DNA from: Hyperoodon ampullatus
Taxonomy: Eukaryota > Chordata > Mammalia > Artiodactyla > Ziphiidae
Direction: 5' to 3'
Assembly: GCA_949752795.1 (NCBI GenBank)
Contig: OX457071.1
Coordinates: forward strand, 25,094,800 to 25,158,799
Length of the DNA: 64,000 bases
Shown: one piece after another, positions 47,382 through 59,936 of the stretch
Layout: each line of letters opens with the position of its first letter
How positions within the stretch are numbered: the stretch's first letter is position 1
Translations under genes and position numbers: made by a program
The notes under the pieces: generated by a model
The model's database searches: none
Told to the model about the DNA's origin: nothing
The model's input: the letters and a program-made list of their open reading frames with translations, nothing else

Positions 47382-47726
47382 TAAAAAAATCAATCAATCA
47401 ATTAATTAATTAATTTTTGGTTGCATTGGGTCTTTGTTGTTGTGCGCGGGCTTTCTCTAGTTGCAGCGAGCGGGGGCTACTCTTCATTGCGGTGCGCAGG
47501 CTTCTCATTGCAGTGGCTTCTCTTGTTGCGGAGCATGGGCTCTAGGCATGTGGGCTCAGTGGGCTCACAGTAGTTGTGGCTTCTGGGCTCTAGAGCTCAG
47601 GCTCAGTAGTTGTGGCGCACGGGCTTAGTTGCTCCACGACATATGGGATCTTCCCGGATCAGGACTCGAACCTGGGTCCCCTGCATTGGCAGGCGGATTC
47701 TTAACCACTGCGCCACCAGGGAAGTC
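47382..47726 (-). mobile_element. CHR-type SINE, long form
   Basis: Reverse complement with an (aatt)/(aatc)n tail. It passes 'gcattgggtctttgttgttg' and ends gccaccagggaagtcc. The TSD ccata(g/a)ctt lies near 47,371 and 47,727 and is imperfect. A local duplication (gtgggctcagtgggctcaca, about 47,550) makes it longer than the other copies. Confidence 0.92.
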
Positions 47727-48024
47727 CCATAACTTATCTTTTTGGAACTACTGTTAATTGAATTTTGGATTTTCTGAAATGATTCTCTGTGTTGATTTCC
47801 TTTTTCTTCCGATGTTTTATTTCTCAATTTTTAAATTTGGCAATCATATTTTTAATTTATAAAAACTCATTTTTTCCCCCTCTGGCTGTTTCTATTTTCA
47901 TGAATTAAGCTCTCAAATCTCTTTGAACATAATAAAGATGGAATCTTTTTTTCCTGTTCTCTGATTTATATTTATTTTGCTCCATAAAAATAAAAATTAA
48001 AAGAAAAAATTTTTTAATGTTAGG

Positions 48025-48295
48025 TAGTGTTTCATAGCTTTTAAGAACATAGGTTCTGGAAGCCAGACTTCTGGCTTTCAACCTCAGCTCTATCACTTAT
48101 TAACTCTGTGGCTTTGGACAAGTGATTAAACTTTTAATGTGACTGAGTTTCCTCAGTTGTAAAATAGGGATTGTAATAGTGCCTGCCTGACAGAGATTTT
48201 ATTTCTAAGAAGATTAAATAAATGAAGAATGTAAAGATATTGAATGGTATCTGTTATATAGTAAGTACTCATTTGAAACTATTGGTTACTATTGA
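48025..48295 (+). repeat. MIR SINE, nearly full length
   Basis: 'taagaacataggttctggaa', 'gccagacttctggctttcaa', 'tctgtggctttggacaagtg', 'gagtttcctcagttgtaaaa' and 'ttatatagtaagtactcatt' cover MIR from head to tail. Confidence 0.85.
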
Positions 48296-49139
48296 AACTG
48301 TTGGTTATCCACATTGGTCTGGTAATCTGCAGTTTTCCCTTCTAACTGAAAAATGAAGGTCTACTTTATTTTAGGCAGCCAGTGTGGATATAGGGAGCTG
48401 TAATGCAGCTAGGTCAGCTTCCACAAGGGCTTCTCTCCCAAATAGGAAAACTACTCAGGATGCAAATAAGGTACTTCAGCTCATTGATCAGACTTCACTT
48501 TACTACAGGGCAGCGTGCAGGGAGAAAGCCAGGGGTTCACTGGGCCTTGCAAGGCCAGAGTGAGGAGAGTTTTACCCTCCTCATCCACACTGGAAGTCTG
48601 AGCTTTACACGGAAATCTTGCTCACTTTTTTCCGGATAAAGCCTTACACTGTTTTCACCTGGAGGTAAATGCTGGGCTGCAATTCCAGTTTTTCTGCCTG
48701 CAGTGAGGAGGAGGGAGTGGGGTTGGAGAGGTGCAAGGAGCTGCAGGTGGAAGTCCTTTTAATCCCCTCCGTTATAGCTTCATTCCTCACTCCCACTCTC
48801 CGTGCTGTCAACTCTGAGCTCACGGTGCCATTGCCAAGAAGACTGGCGTCCACCAAGCTCCCACCTGGGCACTGTCTAGAATGTAGATCCACCTTTGTTT
48901 CTCTGGTTTTTCTGGTCAGCAGCTTTCAGCTGCTCCTAACCTCCCGGAATTTGTTGAAATCTCTTATCTGCTAATGACTGCACCCACTCCCTTCCTTCCC
49001 CTTTATTGTTATCAGTTTACTCTCTTTTCCACTTCCTTAAGTCTCTTCAGTGTGGTCTGGGGGCAAGGGTCTTGACTCAGGAGACACAGACTTTGCGATT
49101 AGAATAAAATGCTGACTCCCAAGTCCCCCCACCCCCTCT
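48296..49139. other. Unique DNA of mixed composition, no gene recognised
   Basis: About 840 bp. A 101-codon plus ORF (48,669-48,974) and an overlapping 82-codon minus ORF have no family signature and no splice context that I trust. It is left as anonymous. Confidence 0.4.
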
Positions 49140-49290
49140 CATTTCTTTAAGTCTTACAATTTTATAATGAGGTATATATATTATTATTTCAATTTTACAT
49201 ATGAAAACTTTAAAAGGATCAGAACACATGACTTGAGAGTGACAGCGCTCAGATTCAAGTCCAGGTTTTCCGAATAAAAAAATCCCAACC
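49140..49290 (-). repeat. MIR SINE relic
   Basis: 'tcaattttacatatgaaaac' and 'acatgacttgagagtgacag' then 'cgctcagattcaagtccagg' are a weak reverse complement of MIR. Confidence 0.45.
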
Positions 49291-52079
49291 CCTTCCTCTA
49301 AAATCCAAGAATGGGGACCCTATATGAGGATAAGCATTATGACTACTTAATATCAAGAAGTTAGAAGAAAATAACAATATAAATCCTATAGATTTTGACA
49401 CTATGTAGACTAGTTATTTAAAAAATTAAAAAAAACTTTTAAGCGATGGATATTTTCCGTAGTGCTGGTGATGGTGTTTGAATTCTATAATTTTGGAACC
49501 CAAGACTCTGGGAGGATTTTGAGTCCTGCGATTTGGAAGGCCTATGTCATGTATTCTTTGTTACCAGATTCCATCCAGTGTTTATTACCAACTCAGGCAA
49601 TAGAATCAAAGCCACAAGGAGATCCAGACTTTCCATTCCTTTCCAAGGCCCTTTAGGTGGCAAAAGCCCACGGCTATATTTCTCCAGAAGGAAATGCAGT
49701 ATGATTTAGAACCAAAGAAAACCACCACTCTAGCAGAGGTCTCAAATATTATCTCAGATCTACATTTTCACTTTCAAAGGCATGAGGAGAAAAATGTTAA
49801 AAGTCTGTCAAGATTTTTACAGATTTGTAGCGAAAACATTACTAGTAACCATAACAAGCCAATACTCCTTCGGTTAAGTTTGAGAAAATGAATATGCTGT
49901 TATTATTATTATAAAAATTATTCATTGTATTGCCTCTCAACAATCTCTCAGTAAATGCAATCTGAGAGGAAAAGGAAATTATCTCTGTATTAAAAAAAGG
50001 CACTGTATTCAACTGTTGAGTCCAGTTGCCCACAGACCTATGATACCTATGGTTGAGGGAAATCATCAAAACATAGGCCATGGATTCCTTTGTTACTTTT
50101 TGGATGAAATTTGTGGTTTTAGCATTTGTGAAGAAAAGATTCTGGAAGAAAAGCGAGCGTGTTTCTTCCGATGATCAGTGGCTGCAACTAGATTTGTTCT
50201 TTTTGACCACATGACCTCTAAGAACAAACTTTGTGATTGTTTATGATTCTCTTGATCTGGTTTTGACAATTTGAAAATCTTTAGTGGTTTGCACCTGCAT
50301 CCGACTTGAAAAGCAATATATCCAGAAAAGCAATAAATAGAGCAATAAATAAGGGAAGAAAAAGAGAATTTCTTAACCAAGTCTGAAAATATCATTATTG
50401 ATCTAATAACACAATGTATCAACACAATTTTAAGTTTCTATTGGTGCAAATTGTCGTAAGTTTCCTGTCCAATGTCATAAGGATTCTTCTTTACATACAA
50501 AAGGTCCAATTTTATTGCACCTAGTTGGTATGCTCAGCAAATTATCAGTTAATGTGTACCTTTTCTCTTTCCTAGCTAAAATATTTTATTAGCCATCCTT
50601 TTGTATTTATTAACATTGCTATGACTTTCTTATTTAACTATAGAAATCTGTGTATGCATGAGAAATAAGAAGTGGGGCCCAGTTTTTTGCAAAGTCAAGG
50701 ACTACAGTTGAATTGAGAAATAATACCCATGTATTTTAACAACTAGTGCCTAAACGTGTCTGCTTGCATTCTTTATTTCTCTTAAGTGGTATTTCTTAGG
50801 AAAGATTTTGTTTGCATTGCTACAGTCAGAGAAAAGTACACTCAATGGTAAGTAGACATGGAAAGTTTTCTGAAAGAATAAAAAGCACATGTTCTGACCA
50901 TCACCACCTCTCTCAGCACAAAGCTGAACCCCAAATTTGAAACACATAAGAAGCGTCTAAAATTTAATACTGCCACTTATGCTACTGTAGCTTCTGAATC
51001 TAAGAAGATCCCCAAAGAACCAGGGGTTACTAAAAAGCAGTTCAGTTACAGAATATAGAAGGTGGATATCTTTACTTTCAACTTGCATTGCAGGGGAATT
51101 AATATCTCATCTTTTGTAATGCAGTATAAATTTGAACCTATTTCAGGAAGGCTATTTATTATAGGGTAAATTGACGTTGATCAAAATGTGTTCAAATACT
51201 TCACATCTGTTCTGACAGTAGTATGATCAGGCCCCAAAATAAATCCCCACTGTAACCTGCCTGCATTCAAGTTGGAAAAAAAGATCTTTATATTCTGTTG
51301 ATTTCTAAGGCCACTCTATAAGTGAGAATAGCATCAATCTCTCCTCCAAATTTAAAGTTCAAATGTGTTTCAGATTACCCTCTCAAATATATATGATTTC
51401 AGTTAACTTGTTTAAAACATATTGATTCCCAGTAGGCAGCTCCACCTGGGAGGAACTGATTTCTATCTAAGTATGTAAACTTTTGCTTTTCCCCTGGCCA
51501 AACATGCGCACATGCACTCACACATGCACATGCACACAGAGTGGATTTTTTTCACATTGAAACTGAAGATGTAAATGAAGGCCTGCAGTCTCTGTCTGGT
51601 TCTAGTTACAAGCTCTGTTTGTTGACATCACAGATGAAGGCCTGCTGTGTCTCTGGCTCCGTCTACTCCATTTCCCCTCTAATTAGGCTTTGCCCTCAAT
51701 TAACTTAATGATGCAACTTTTCCTATAGATCATTTGCCCTTTCAATCAATTAACAGAATATGAGGGTGCATCCCTCCTTGGCTTGAGATACATTTGCCTG
51801 AGGGCAGACTGTTCAGCTCCCAGAAGTATCACATAAGCAAAAGCAAGATGTTGACTATCTTATCATATATTATCCCTAAGAAAATCAGGCCTAATGGAAG
51901 CCTTAACTAAACTGCATTTCGTTATTGATTTGTGTCAGGGTAAAGAATTTATCTGAAACACAAGGGTAGGTCAAAAATATTGACGGGTGTATTGTGAATT
52001 TAAGGCAGTTCAAAATAAATTTATGGACACTATTTTAAAAGAGCAAATGAGGACTCCTGTAATGTCAAGTAGAAGTATG

Positions 52080-52115
<36 letters not shown>

Positions 52116-53259
52116 ACACACACCCCTAAATGACCTGGACAAATCCTTAAGGTTTCCATTATTAGCAGAGGAAATCAAAATGATCCCTCTGAGACAAGAT
52201 TACTTTCCTTTTCCCAGACTGTAATTAAGGATTACAGCATGGATTTTAAAATAATTTTACTTTAAATAATAAAGATAACCATTACGAGCTTATTTGAGAA
52301 TGTACGTCATCTGTACCAACATTTGAATGATGCAAAGACCAAGATTTTAAGATAAAGTTGACTAACGCTTTCTTGAAACGTGTAACAATTAGGCTAAGAA
52401 AAGACAAATATGGAAGTTTAGCATTTTTACCAAAAGGCAGGATGAAGTAGACAGAGGATGGCCACAGGGCTCCACATAGACAAGAAATATGAGAAATCAT
52501 GAATCTTCCCCAGAATATTGTTTGTTTGTTGAAAACAAAGGCATATTTTCATATATCATTTTTATTACCTGTAATATGTGATATCTACTTTTAATAAAAT
52601 ATAACTTGGTTTTGATAGAGGCTTCAGATAAAAAGAAACACTTCCACTAAAAAGTTTTTAAAAGCTATATTACTGAGCTAAAGAAATAGGGTTTGTAGAT
52701 TTTACCTGTAGAAGACTCAAGAAGACTATTTCATATAATATAAACACATATGAAGGAATGTTATTTAAGCAGATTTCTCATTTCACTAAGTATAGCAGGG
52801 AGGAGACTTACAGCAAGAAGTTTAAATTAGACATTAGTAAAAGCATTGTACCCCAGAAGGATTATAAATAATGAACTTTATACATGGCAAATGGAAGACT
52901 CTTCTCCAGAGATGTTGAATACAGAGGATACATAGACCATTGCTTCAAAGGAATAACATAAGAGATTTTTCTTCTTTTCAAAATTGAGGATTGGGTGACC
53001 CCTTGGGTTGCTTTCCTTGATTCCCAAGGACCTTTCATCTCTGGTTTGTGTGTGTGTACCCAGGTGAGTATCTGCTTTATGCTGTAACCTCCAGGAAGGG
53101 AAGGTCCAGGTCAAACCCTGCGTAAGCACACCTGGAGAGAGGAGGTAAGGCACACAGATAGCTTTAAGTTTCATGCCATACTTAGACTCGAGCCTGAAGA
53201 AAGCAAGGAGCCATGGAAGATTTTAAAGCATAGAACAAGTTCAGGTAATGGACGTACCA
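49291..53259. other. 4.0 kb without recognised interspersed repeats
   Basis: Apart from a (CA)n microsatellite I recognise no repeat. ORFs reach only 110 codons (50,093-50,425, minus) and none carries a known domain. 51.4-51.8 kb is notable for mixed composition and homeodomain-like words (ctaattagg, caattaacttaatg, caatcaattaac). This may be unique intergenic or intronic sequence with noncoding regulatory elements. No exon is supported. Confidence 0.4.
52082..52124 (+). repeat. (CA)n microsatellite
   Basis: About 21 CA units with a single ta interruption. Confidence 0.97.
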
Positions 53260-53480
53260 CTCCAGGGATATTCAATTTTACATCCACAACTAAGCCTCAT
53301 GTATGACTGCAAACAATAATGGGTTCACCTGGCTGTCCCATTCATATCTATTCAAGTTCAGCATGTCCAAACTTGAACTCATTATTTCCCCTCAGAGACA
53401 ATGTTCATCTTCTTTCCAGTTTGTTCCATTGGTAGCCATACAGGAAACCAGAATCAATAACAGAGTACCTTTGGGATAAG
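53260..53480 (+). repeat. L2 LINE fragment
   Basis: 'ctggctgtcccattcatatc', 'ttcaagttcagcatgtccaa' and 'acttgaactcattatttccc' match the sense-strand L2 coding region (the ...cttaacatgtccaaaaccgaactc... segment). Confidence 0.6.
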
Positions 53481-53632
53481 AGCAATAGAGCCCAAATACC
53501 GAAGGTCCACTTAGAAAGGGAAATGGTTTAACCCAAACCTCATAGCCAGGAAAGGATAGATATAGTATTCCAGTCCAGTTAGAAATTACTCTATAGCCCA
53601 GGTTCTTTCCACAAAATCAAATTTAAATGATA

Positions 53633-53844
53633 GGGGCTTCCCTAGTGGCGCAGTGGTTGAGAGTCCACCTAACGATGCAGGGGACATGGGTTCGTGCCCC
53701 GGTCCGGGAAGATCCCACATGCTGCGGAGCGGCTGGGCCCGTGAGCCATGGCCACTGAGCCTGCACATCCGGAGCCTGTGCTCCACAACGGGAGAGGCCA
53801 CAACAGTGAGAGGCCCGTGTACCGCAAAAAAAAAAAAAAAAAAA
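53633..53844 (+). mobile_element. CHR-type SINE, short form
   Basis: Starts ggggcttccctagtggcgca and ends cgtgtaccgc plus a 19-A tail. A TSD, ttaaatgata, lies at 53,623-53,632 and 53,846-53,855. Confidence 0.95.
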
Positions 53845-53855
53845 GTTAAATGATA

Positions 53856-54303
53856 ATTAGTGGAAACCTACCATCCAGTTAGGGTTAGGGTTCAAGTTAC
53901 AATGGAAATATGGGACCAGGGCGAGAGCTCAGGGGCAAAGCACGATGCTGAACAATGCCGCAGGAAGAGAGGAATGCTGCCTATGTCCTAGGTTTTACTC
54001 AAGAGGAGAGGAACTCAGGGGAGAAGAAAATGAAGTTCTCAGACATCATTCTTGGGAAGGCATCCAAGTTTACACTGAATGGGACAAAGGCATGTTAAGC
54101 AGCTGTGGCCTTGGGAGTATCAAGATTGCAGCCCCTGGTACCATAACCCGAGCGCTAATACAATTAGGCTGATTTCCTATGGTCATTTTATAGAATTTAT
54201 TTGATCTTGGGCCAATACATGAAAAATTAGTTTTATTACTTTCATTATTTCTTTAAGAATTTACAGAGTATTATCTGGAAAGGAGGCAGATGATTCCCAA
54301 TTC

Positions 54304-54342
<39 letters not shown>

Positions 54343-55574
54343 CTGAATTCATTGGTGCTATTAAAAACAAATCAACCTATATCCATATGTCTGTGGGCCA
54401 CAATCTGTTTCATCCTCCTTCTTCTGTGATCATTATTTCACTTGGAACTTCTGGCCTTTCTCAAATTACTGAACTGTCTCTGAGACAGGACTGGTTCCAC
54501 TTCATTTAGTAGATTTGGATCTCTGGGGCACTAAAATTGTAAGTATACGTAATACCATTTTCTCCTTTAGCTCTGAATTTAGCTAATGGCATAATGCTAG
54601 ATAACACAATAGCAGACCACAAAAAGATCTGGGCACAAAAAAATCTGATGCCTTCTCCAAATACTTTCTTTATTTTCCTTCCTGAGAATACATGTCTCTC
54701 TCATTCTTCTTTGGATAGTCTTCCAAAGAGGAGACTCTCAAGTTAGGTGCTATGTTTGGTTGGTTGATTCCTTGCTCATGAAAGACCAGGGCAATGTTGC
54801 CTCCGTAAACATCTTTAATTTGCCCCTTTTTCTTGTTTATTTTTTCCGAAGTACCTTTGGCCCATGGTGTTCTTATCTTATTATAGATTATGCAGTTCGC
54901 TAGTGAAAAATTCACAGCTCGCCTATATTTATTGTGGAAAAAATGTTGTGGCCCATATCAGATATACTTGAGGTAAGTTTAAAGTATGCATCTCAACTTA
55001 TTCAAGTAGACTGATGATGCCAGAAATATTGATCAATCTAGAGAGGTCTACATTTTACCATTTTTCAAGCTGACCTTGATATTACTGTTTTTTGTTTCTT
55101 CGTCCATACACAGACTAAGGCTAAGCTAATTTTGTGGACAGATATTCTTTGAATCCTAAGCAGACAACCTTCCTCCAGACTTCTACGGTTGTATTTCATC
55201 ACTTCTCAATGTACTTGTCTCTTTAGTGGCCCAATTCCCTTTAGACCAGCCACCCTCAGTAAGACACTGTTACGTTTTTCTATCTCCTCTCAAGATCTGC
55301 ACTCTTTCCCTCTTCTGAAGGTTCCATGCATTTTCCACCTCTTCTTCCCTGGGTGGGGGGTGTGTGTGTGTGTGATGGGGTGGGATGGGGGCAGGGGTCG
55401 TGGTGGTGATTTATGACCTTCTTTTGTAATGCAACACCTTTCCCTGGATCATTCCCCAGATTTTATTTTTAACCAGTGCTCCTAAAACTAATGTCAGTGC
55501 ACTCAAATTCCCTGAGAATCTGCAAAAGTGGATTTTAATATTGAGGATAATTGACAGAAATCAATACAAACATA
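53856..55574. other. 1.7 kb of anonymous DNA with a (TA)n tract
   Basis: No gene or interspersed repeat was recognised. A 75-codon plus ORF (53,945-54,172) and an 81-codon minus ORF (54,670-54,915) have no signature. The G-rich (GT)n/(G)n segment at 55,350-55,395 is low complexity. Confidence 0.45.
54305..54340 (+). repeat. (TA)n microsatellite
   Basis: A pure AT dinucleotide run of about 17 units. Confidence 0.97.
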
Positions 55575-55735
55575 TTTCAACTCACTATACCATCTCCCTG
55601 TGAGGTAAGTGATGTTCCTAAAATTTTACAGATGAAAACAAACTTAAGATCCAGGGAAATTAAGCAAATTTTATAAAGTCACACGCTACTAGGGAGTCGA
55701 GCCAGATTCAAAACCCAGGTATTTTGGGTTTCTCA
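55575..55735 (-). repeat. MIR SINE relic
   Basis: 'ccctgtgaggtaagtgatgt', 'aattttacagatgaaaacaa' and 'gattcaaaacccaggtattt' form the reverse complement of MIR. Confidence 0.7.
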
Positions 55736-56394
55736 GAGAGAAGAAAGCAGATTTGAAGACTGCAGTAGCCCTCCTCCAGTGATGACCCTGGGGACAGCTA
55801 AGTTATACAGGGCTATTTGTTTCTGTAACGAAGTGTTCCCCACATTGATACTTCATAGCTTTTTGTGCATGTTAGGTTGTCAGTTTGCCCATCCTGGAAA
55901 CAATCTTGCCTCATGGTTGCTGAGACAGAGGAAAACTGAAGAGTTCCAGACCAAATCAGATTGCCGAGGTTGCTTAATTACTAAACTGAATTTTATTCTC
56001 AACGTTAATTCAGTGGGTATTGGCCTGAGGCTGACTGATCTTCACCTGGGAGAGTAGAAGGGAAGGGGTTTAGCACACTGATTCTGTAAGAGCTACAGCA
56101 TTGCTGCTTGGAATGGAACTTGCAACTGGTTTCTGAATCGTTAGGTTGGGCAAAATGAGTAGCAGTTGAGGGACAGTGTAACGGAACACATAATTTGCAC
56201 TGAGTTTTTCCAGGCTTGTTTATGTGCATACCTCTCAGTCATTAGGAAACCTTAAGAGCCATCTGTCACTCTTGCAGTAAGGATGTAAACTCTTCACATG
56301 ATTACTATGGCACTCTTTATTTGAAGCAATCGTGTTTCTTCTTGTCTTCACGGCACTTATTGCTACTTGATTATTTTTCCTGTTTCCTTGATTA
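55736..56394. other. Anonymous DNA, nothing recognised
   Basis: About 660 bp. Overlapping 92-, 74- and 117-codon ORFs on opposite strands have no family signature, and the 117-codon minus frame runs into L2 sequence. Confidence 0.4.
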
Positions 56395-56545
56395 TTATTT
56401 TCTCTCCCTCCTGGAATGTAAATTCCAATAAAGCAACTATAATCTGTTCTGTTCACCACAGTATCTTTAGGCCCACACCCATGTCTGAAACATGGTAGGT
56501 ATACAGTAAATATTTGTGGAATAGATAAAGCATGTACTAGAGATG
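56395..56545 (+). repeat. L2 LINE 3' end
   Basis: 'ctggaatgtaaattccaata', 'ctgttctgttcaccacagta', 'gtctgaaacatggtaggtat' and 'acagtaaatatttgtggaat' match the L2 3' end in sense orientation. Confidence 0.75.
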
Positions 56546-58604
56546 ATTTGGGTGGATGGACTAGATAGCGCAGGTTCCTTCTAACCAAAGTGTTTATGAT
56601 TTCATAATTTCAGTGTTTTAAGATGATTTTTTTGACATAAAATTAAAGGCCATTGGTAGAGGCATTACATTTTAAAATCAGGGTTTTAAGAAGATCGATA
56701 TGGCAGAATATGCTGTGTGGATGATGAAGGGAAGAAGCTGTAGAGAACTTTATTACTTAGAAGGAAAGTAATCTAGTTGAGAATGATGAAGGTCTATACA
56801 AGGGTAATTGTAGGATGGATGAAGAAGAGAAAAATATGAGAAATATACATGTAGATATTGATTATAAAGCAAACCAATTTTTAACTAAATAAAATAGATA
56901 AATGGTAAATCAATATAACTGGTTGGAGATTTTCATTTATCACCTCAGGGAAACTTCTAAACTGCCCATGGATTGTGGACTTGAACTTACAAAATTGCAT
57001 CACGAACTTGCAGGTGAAAGCTTATATTAACCCAGTAAGTTAAAAGTTCTTATTTATTCATACCTTTTGAGCGATTGATGACATGTATGTTTGAAGGTTG
57101 AATCTACTTAGCTGATTATAAAATAAGTATTTCAGAAGGTATATTCTGTGAATTAATGAGTCACCTCAACTCTTTTAGCTTAATAAATTCTAACTGGATT
57201 CCAGAGTGTTAAGTCATACCTTTTATTAAGGTTTTGATGGTTACTTTAGATGATGATTACTTTAGCAGTAGCAATCCACTTATTATCACTTATACCTAAT
57301 GTATGAGGACTCAGCTTATTCTATAAAAGTAGATTTTCTTGATAAATTGAAAGTGAAAATTTATCTGAAAGATTTCTTGGGAAGACAAATGTTATTGATT
57401 TTTTAATTGTTTTTTATTGACTTTTATAAAGGATAAAATATGTCAATAATAATTACAGAAAATGCTTTTCTTTTTCTGGATAGTTTACTATATATGAAAG
57501 AAATAAATCTTTATTGAAATAGTATTTCCTATAATTTGATTTTACTCTATTAATCTAAATAATATTCAAAGCAAACCAAAGCCCTGAGATGAGAGGCAGA
57601 AATGGATCAGTAATCACATTATGTGAAGAAACAAAAGAGAGAGTTCTCCAGCAGGAAGGGAAGTTGTTGTCTGGTTTCATTGCATCGTTCAGATACAGAA
57701 GGGGCTATCAAATCAGAAGTTTCAATTGTGGCTAATTTTTTTTTTAACCACTTACCCATGGACATTTATGTTATGAATCATACATTGTACAAAGTAATTA
57801 TAGATAACTTGAGGAATGTGAGGTTTTATCTGTTGAAAGCCATGTTGCATTTTTTACAAAGAATTTGGGGAAAAAGTCCTTGTACTTTATAAAATCAGAA
57901 CATTAAAATACACAAACAAGTCAGATGATCTCACCCTATTGGTGAAGGAGTCAGTCTTGTGACTGAATTAGGAAAACTTGGGATAACCTATGATATTACC
58001 TTTTTCCTCTAAAAGAACAGTTGAAAAGTCTTTAGGAGCAGATCATGAAGTTTGGAACCAGATGGCTGGAGACTCAAGGAAGCCTTGGAACTGGGCTTCA
58101 AACTGGAAGAGTATTCTGTGCTGTTAAAGTTTGAGGTCATTTAAGGCCATTTGGCTACAGAGTGAGAAGTCCTATGTTTGTATTTCACACTTGCATGTGA
58201 ACTTGCATCTGAGAACAAACTTGAACTGAGGGAGCCAAGAGTGAGTAGTAATGAGAGGGCTCTTCTAGACATAGGTTGGAAAGCTTGCCCTACTCAGGCT
58301 TCCCTCTAAGGGACAGGTCCAAACTCACAGGCTCTGATCTCCAAAATTCCAGCATTTGGTCACACATGACCTCACTTCTTTGCCCACCTCTGGTCATAAT
58401 CAATCTGGATCTAGGAATAGCCAGCCCATGGTTTATCTGGAATTAAAATCTATGTCCTGGCTCTAAAGGCAGGATATAATCACAAAGTTTAGATTTTGTA
58501 TAGATTGAAGTTGTGCAGGAACAGAAACAAATATTAAGTGAAGGAAGCTAGTAGACAGAGGGGAATGGAATTGCTATAAGGAAAAAGGAAAGACACCATT
58601 AAAG
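56546..58604. other. 2.1 kb of anonymous AT-rich DNA
   Basis: No gene recognised. A weak L2-like phrase occurs at 58,310-58,410 ('catttggtcacacatgacct') but is not secure. Confidence 0.45.
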
Positions 58605-58762
58605 AGACACGGGAAGTATCTGGTGGCTGGCTGGATGTTAACTGGAATGATTGTGATGATCACTTTGCAATCCATACAAATATCGAATCATTATGTTGTA
58701 CACCTGAAATGATATAATGTTATATATCAGTTATACCTCAATAAAAGACAAAAACAAAAAAC
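58605..58762 (+). repeat. Old L1 3' end
   Basis: 'tggaatgattgtgatgatca', 'acaaatatcgaatcattatg', 'ttgtacacctgaaatgatat' and 'cagttatacctcaataaaag' followed by an A-rich tail are a classic L1 3' terminus. Confidence 0.85.
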
Positions 58763-58864
58763 TGACTGGTGGTGGTTCCTTTGAGGCTTTATTAAGCTTT
58801 CACTGCATTCAATGCTAGTGTGTTCTCTCAATAAAGTCCTTTTTCTGGCATGATCTGGGTGGAT

Positions 58865-58957
58865 AGGGTGACCAACCATCCCAGTTTTCATGGAAACATC
58901 CTGGTCTTAGCAGAAAACATCTCGATTCCCAGCAAACTGGGACAGTTGGTCACCTTG
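58865..58957. repeat. Palindromic MITE-like element
   Basis: The left arm agggtgaccaaccatcccag and the right arm, reversed (aaggtgaccaactgtcccag), are inverted copies with a few mismatches around a short centre. The overall form is that of a small non-autonomous DNA transposon. A similar consensus is common in mammals but I do not name the family. Confidence 0.65.
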
Positions 58958-59550
58958 TCAGATTCTCTATTTCTTGCAACCAAAACAATCTTGACTAGAA
59001 CAAATCTCATTTATAGAAGAAAGATAAAAACAATAAATAGAGAGATTGATAAAAATTTAAATTAAAAGACAAGACTCAGCAATGATATAGCTACAAATTT
59101 GTGAGTTTGAAAAAAATCTTAGAGAATAATTCGTTATAAAAACCACAAAAGTTAGAGGAAGACCACATTTTCCAGTTCACCTAATTTTAAATTATAGCTT
59201 TCCACATGAAAAAATGAGGCCCAGAAGGGTTGATTTGCTTCAGCTACAGCAAAGTTATACTAGAAACCAGGTCTTATATAGCTGAATTCCTTGATATTTT
59301 ACTATTTCACACTGCCTTTAAAGTTTGTTGTTGCTACTTTTCAGACATTATTCTATTTTGTGTAATTTATCAGTTTTATAAGGAAAATTAAATAAACCAA
59401 TTGGTAGTATAGTATTTTTAAGCTCTATTTTAATTTAATTAAATATGTTATTTATATAGTTTATATGTAATATATCCTAAACTACATTAGAGGTACTTTA
59501 TTATATATTATACATATTATATACTGTGTGTGTGCATGAGTGCTTTAAGT
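58958..59550. other. Anonymous AT-rich DNA, nothing recognised
   Basis: About 590 bp with no recognised content beyond AT-rich simple sequence (59,440-59,530). Confidence 0.45.
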
Positions 59551-59718
59551 CAGGGGCTCTCCCACTTTATTTTGCATATGAATCACTTCATCTGAGATCT
59601 TATTAAAATACAGATTCTGATTCAGTAGGTCTGGAGTGAGGCCTGAGATTCTGCATTTCTAACCAGCTCTCAGGAGATGCTTATGCTGTGAAGCTTTTCG
59701 TGAGATCATACTTGGTTT
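59551..59718. repeat. MER5A (hAT-Charlie MITE)
   Basis: caggggctctcccactttat, then 'tgattcagtaggtctggagt', 'gaggcctgagattctgcatt' and 'gctctcaggagatgcttatg', follows MER5A over nearly its full length. Confidence 0.85.
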
Positions 59719-59936
59719 TCTAATTATCCTCATCTGCACTAAATTTAACCTCCATATCTGAGCTACCGCCAGGTGTGAAGAGTAGAGAAACAAGGTCAGC
59801 CAAATTGGGTTGGGATATGGAGCAAGTGAGCAAGAAGGAAGCTAAGTGAGCTAGTCAATGCTCCAGTGAGATACAGGACAGATATAAAGCAAAGATTCTA
59901 GGACCCTGAGAGTCAGGACGGTCAAAGCCTACATAC

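Noticed and set aside
48669..48974. 101-codon ORF in unique, mixed-composition DNA
   Set aside because: No domain, no signal peptide pattern I trust, no supporting splice sites, and an equally long frame on the other strand. Not called as a gene.
53881..53894. Telomere-like ttagggttagggtt
   Set aside because: Only two repeat units, within ordinary DNA. This is chance or a trivial interstitial motif, not a telomere fusion.
8039..54000. Many similar 60-110 codon ORFs (for example VESPPADAGDTGSCPG or ACGIFPDRGTNPCPLHRQ-type translations) across the window
   Set aside because: They are frames read through CHR SINE copies and their A or T tails. The same translation recurs at each SINE, on either strand, so they are not a gene family.
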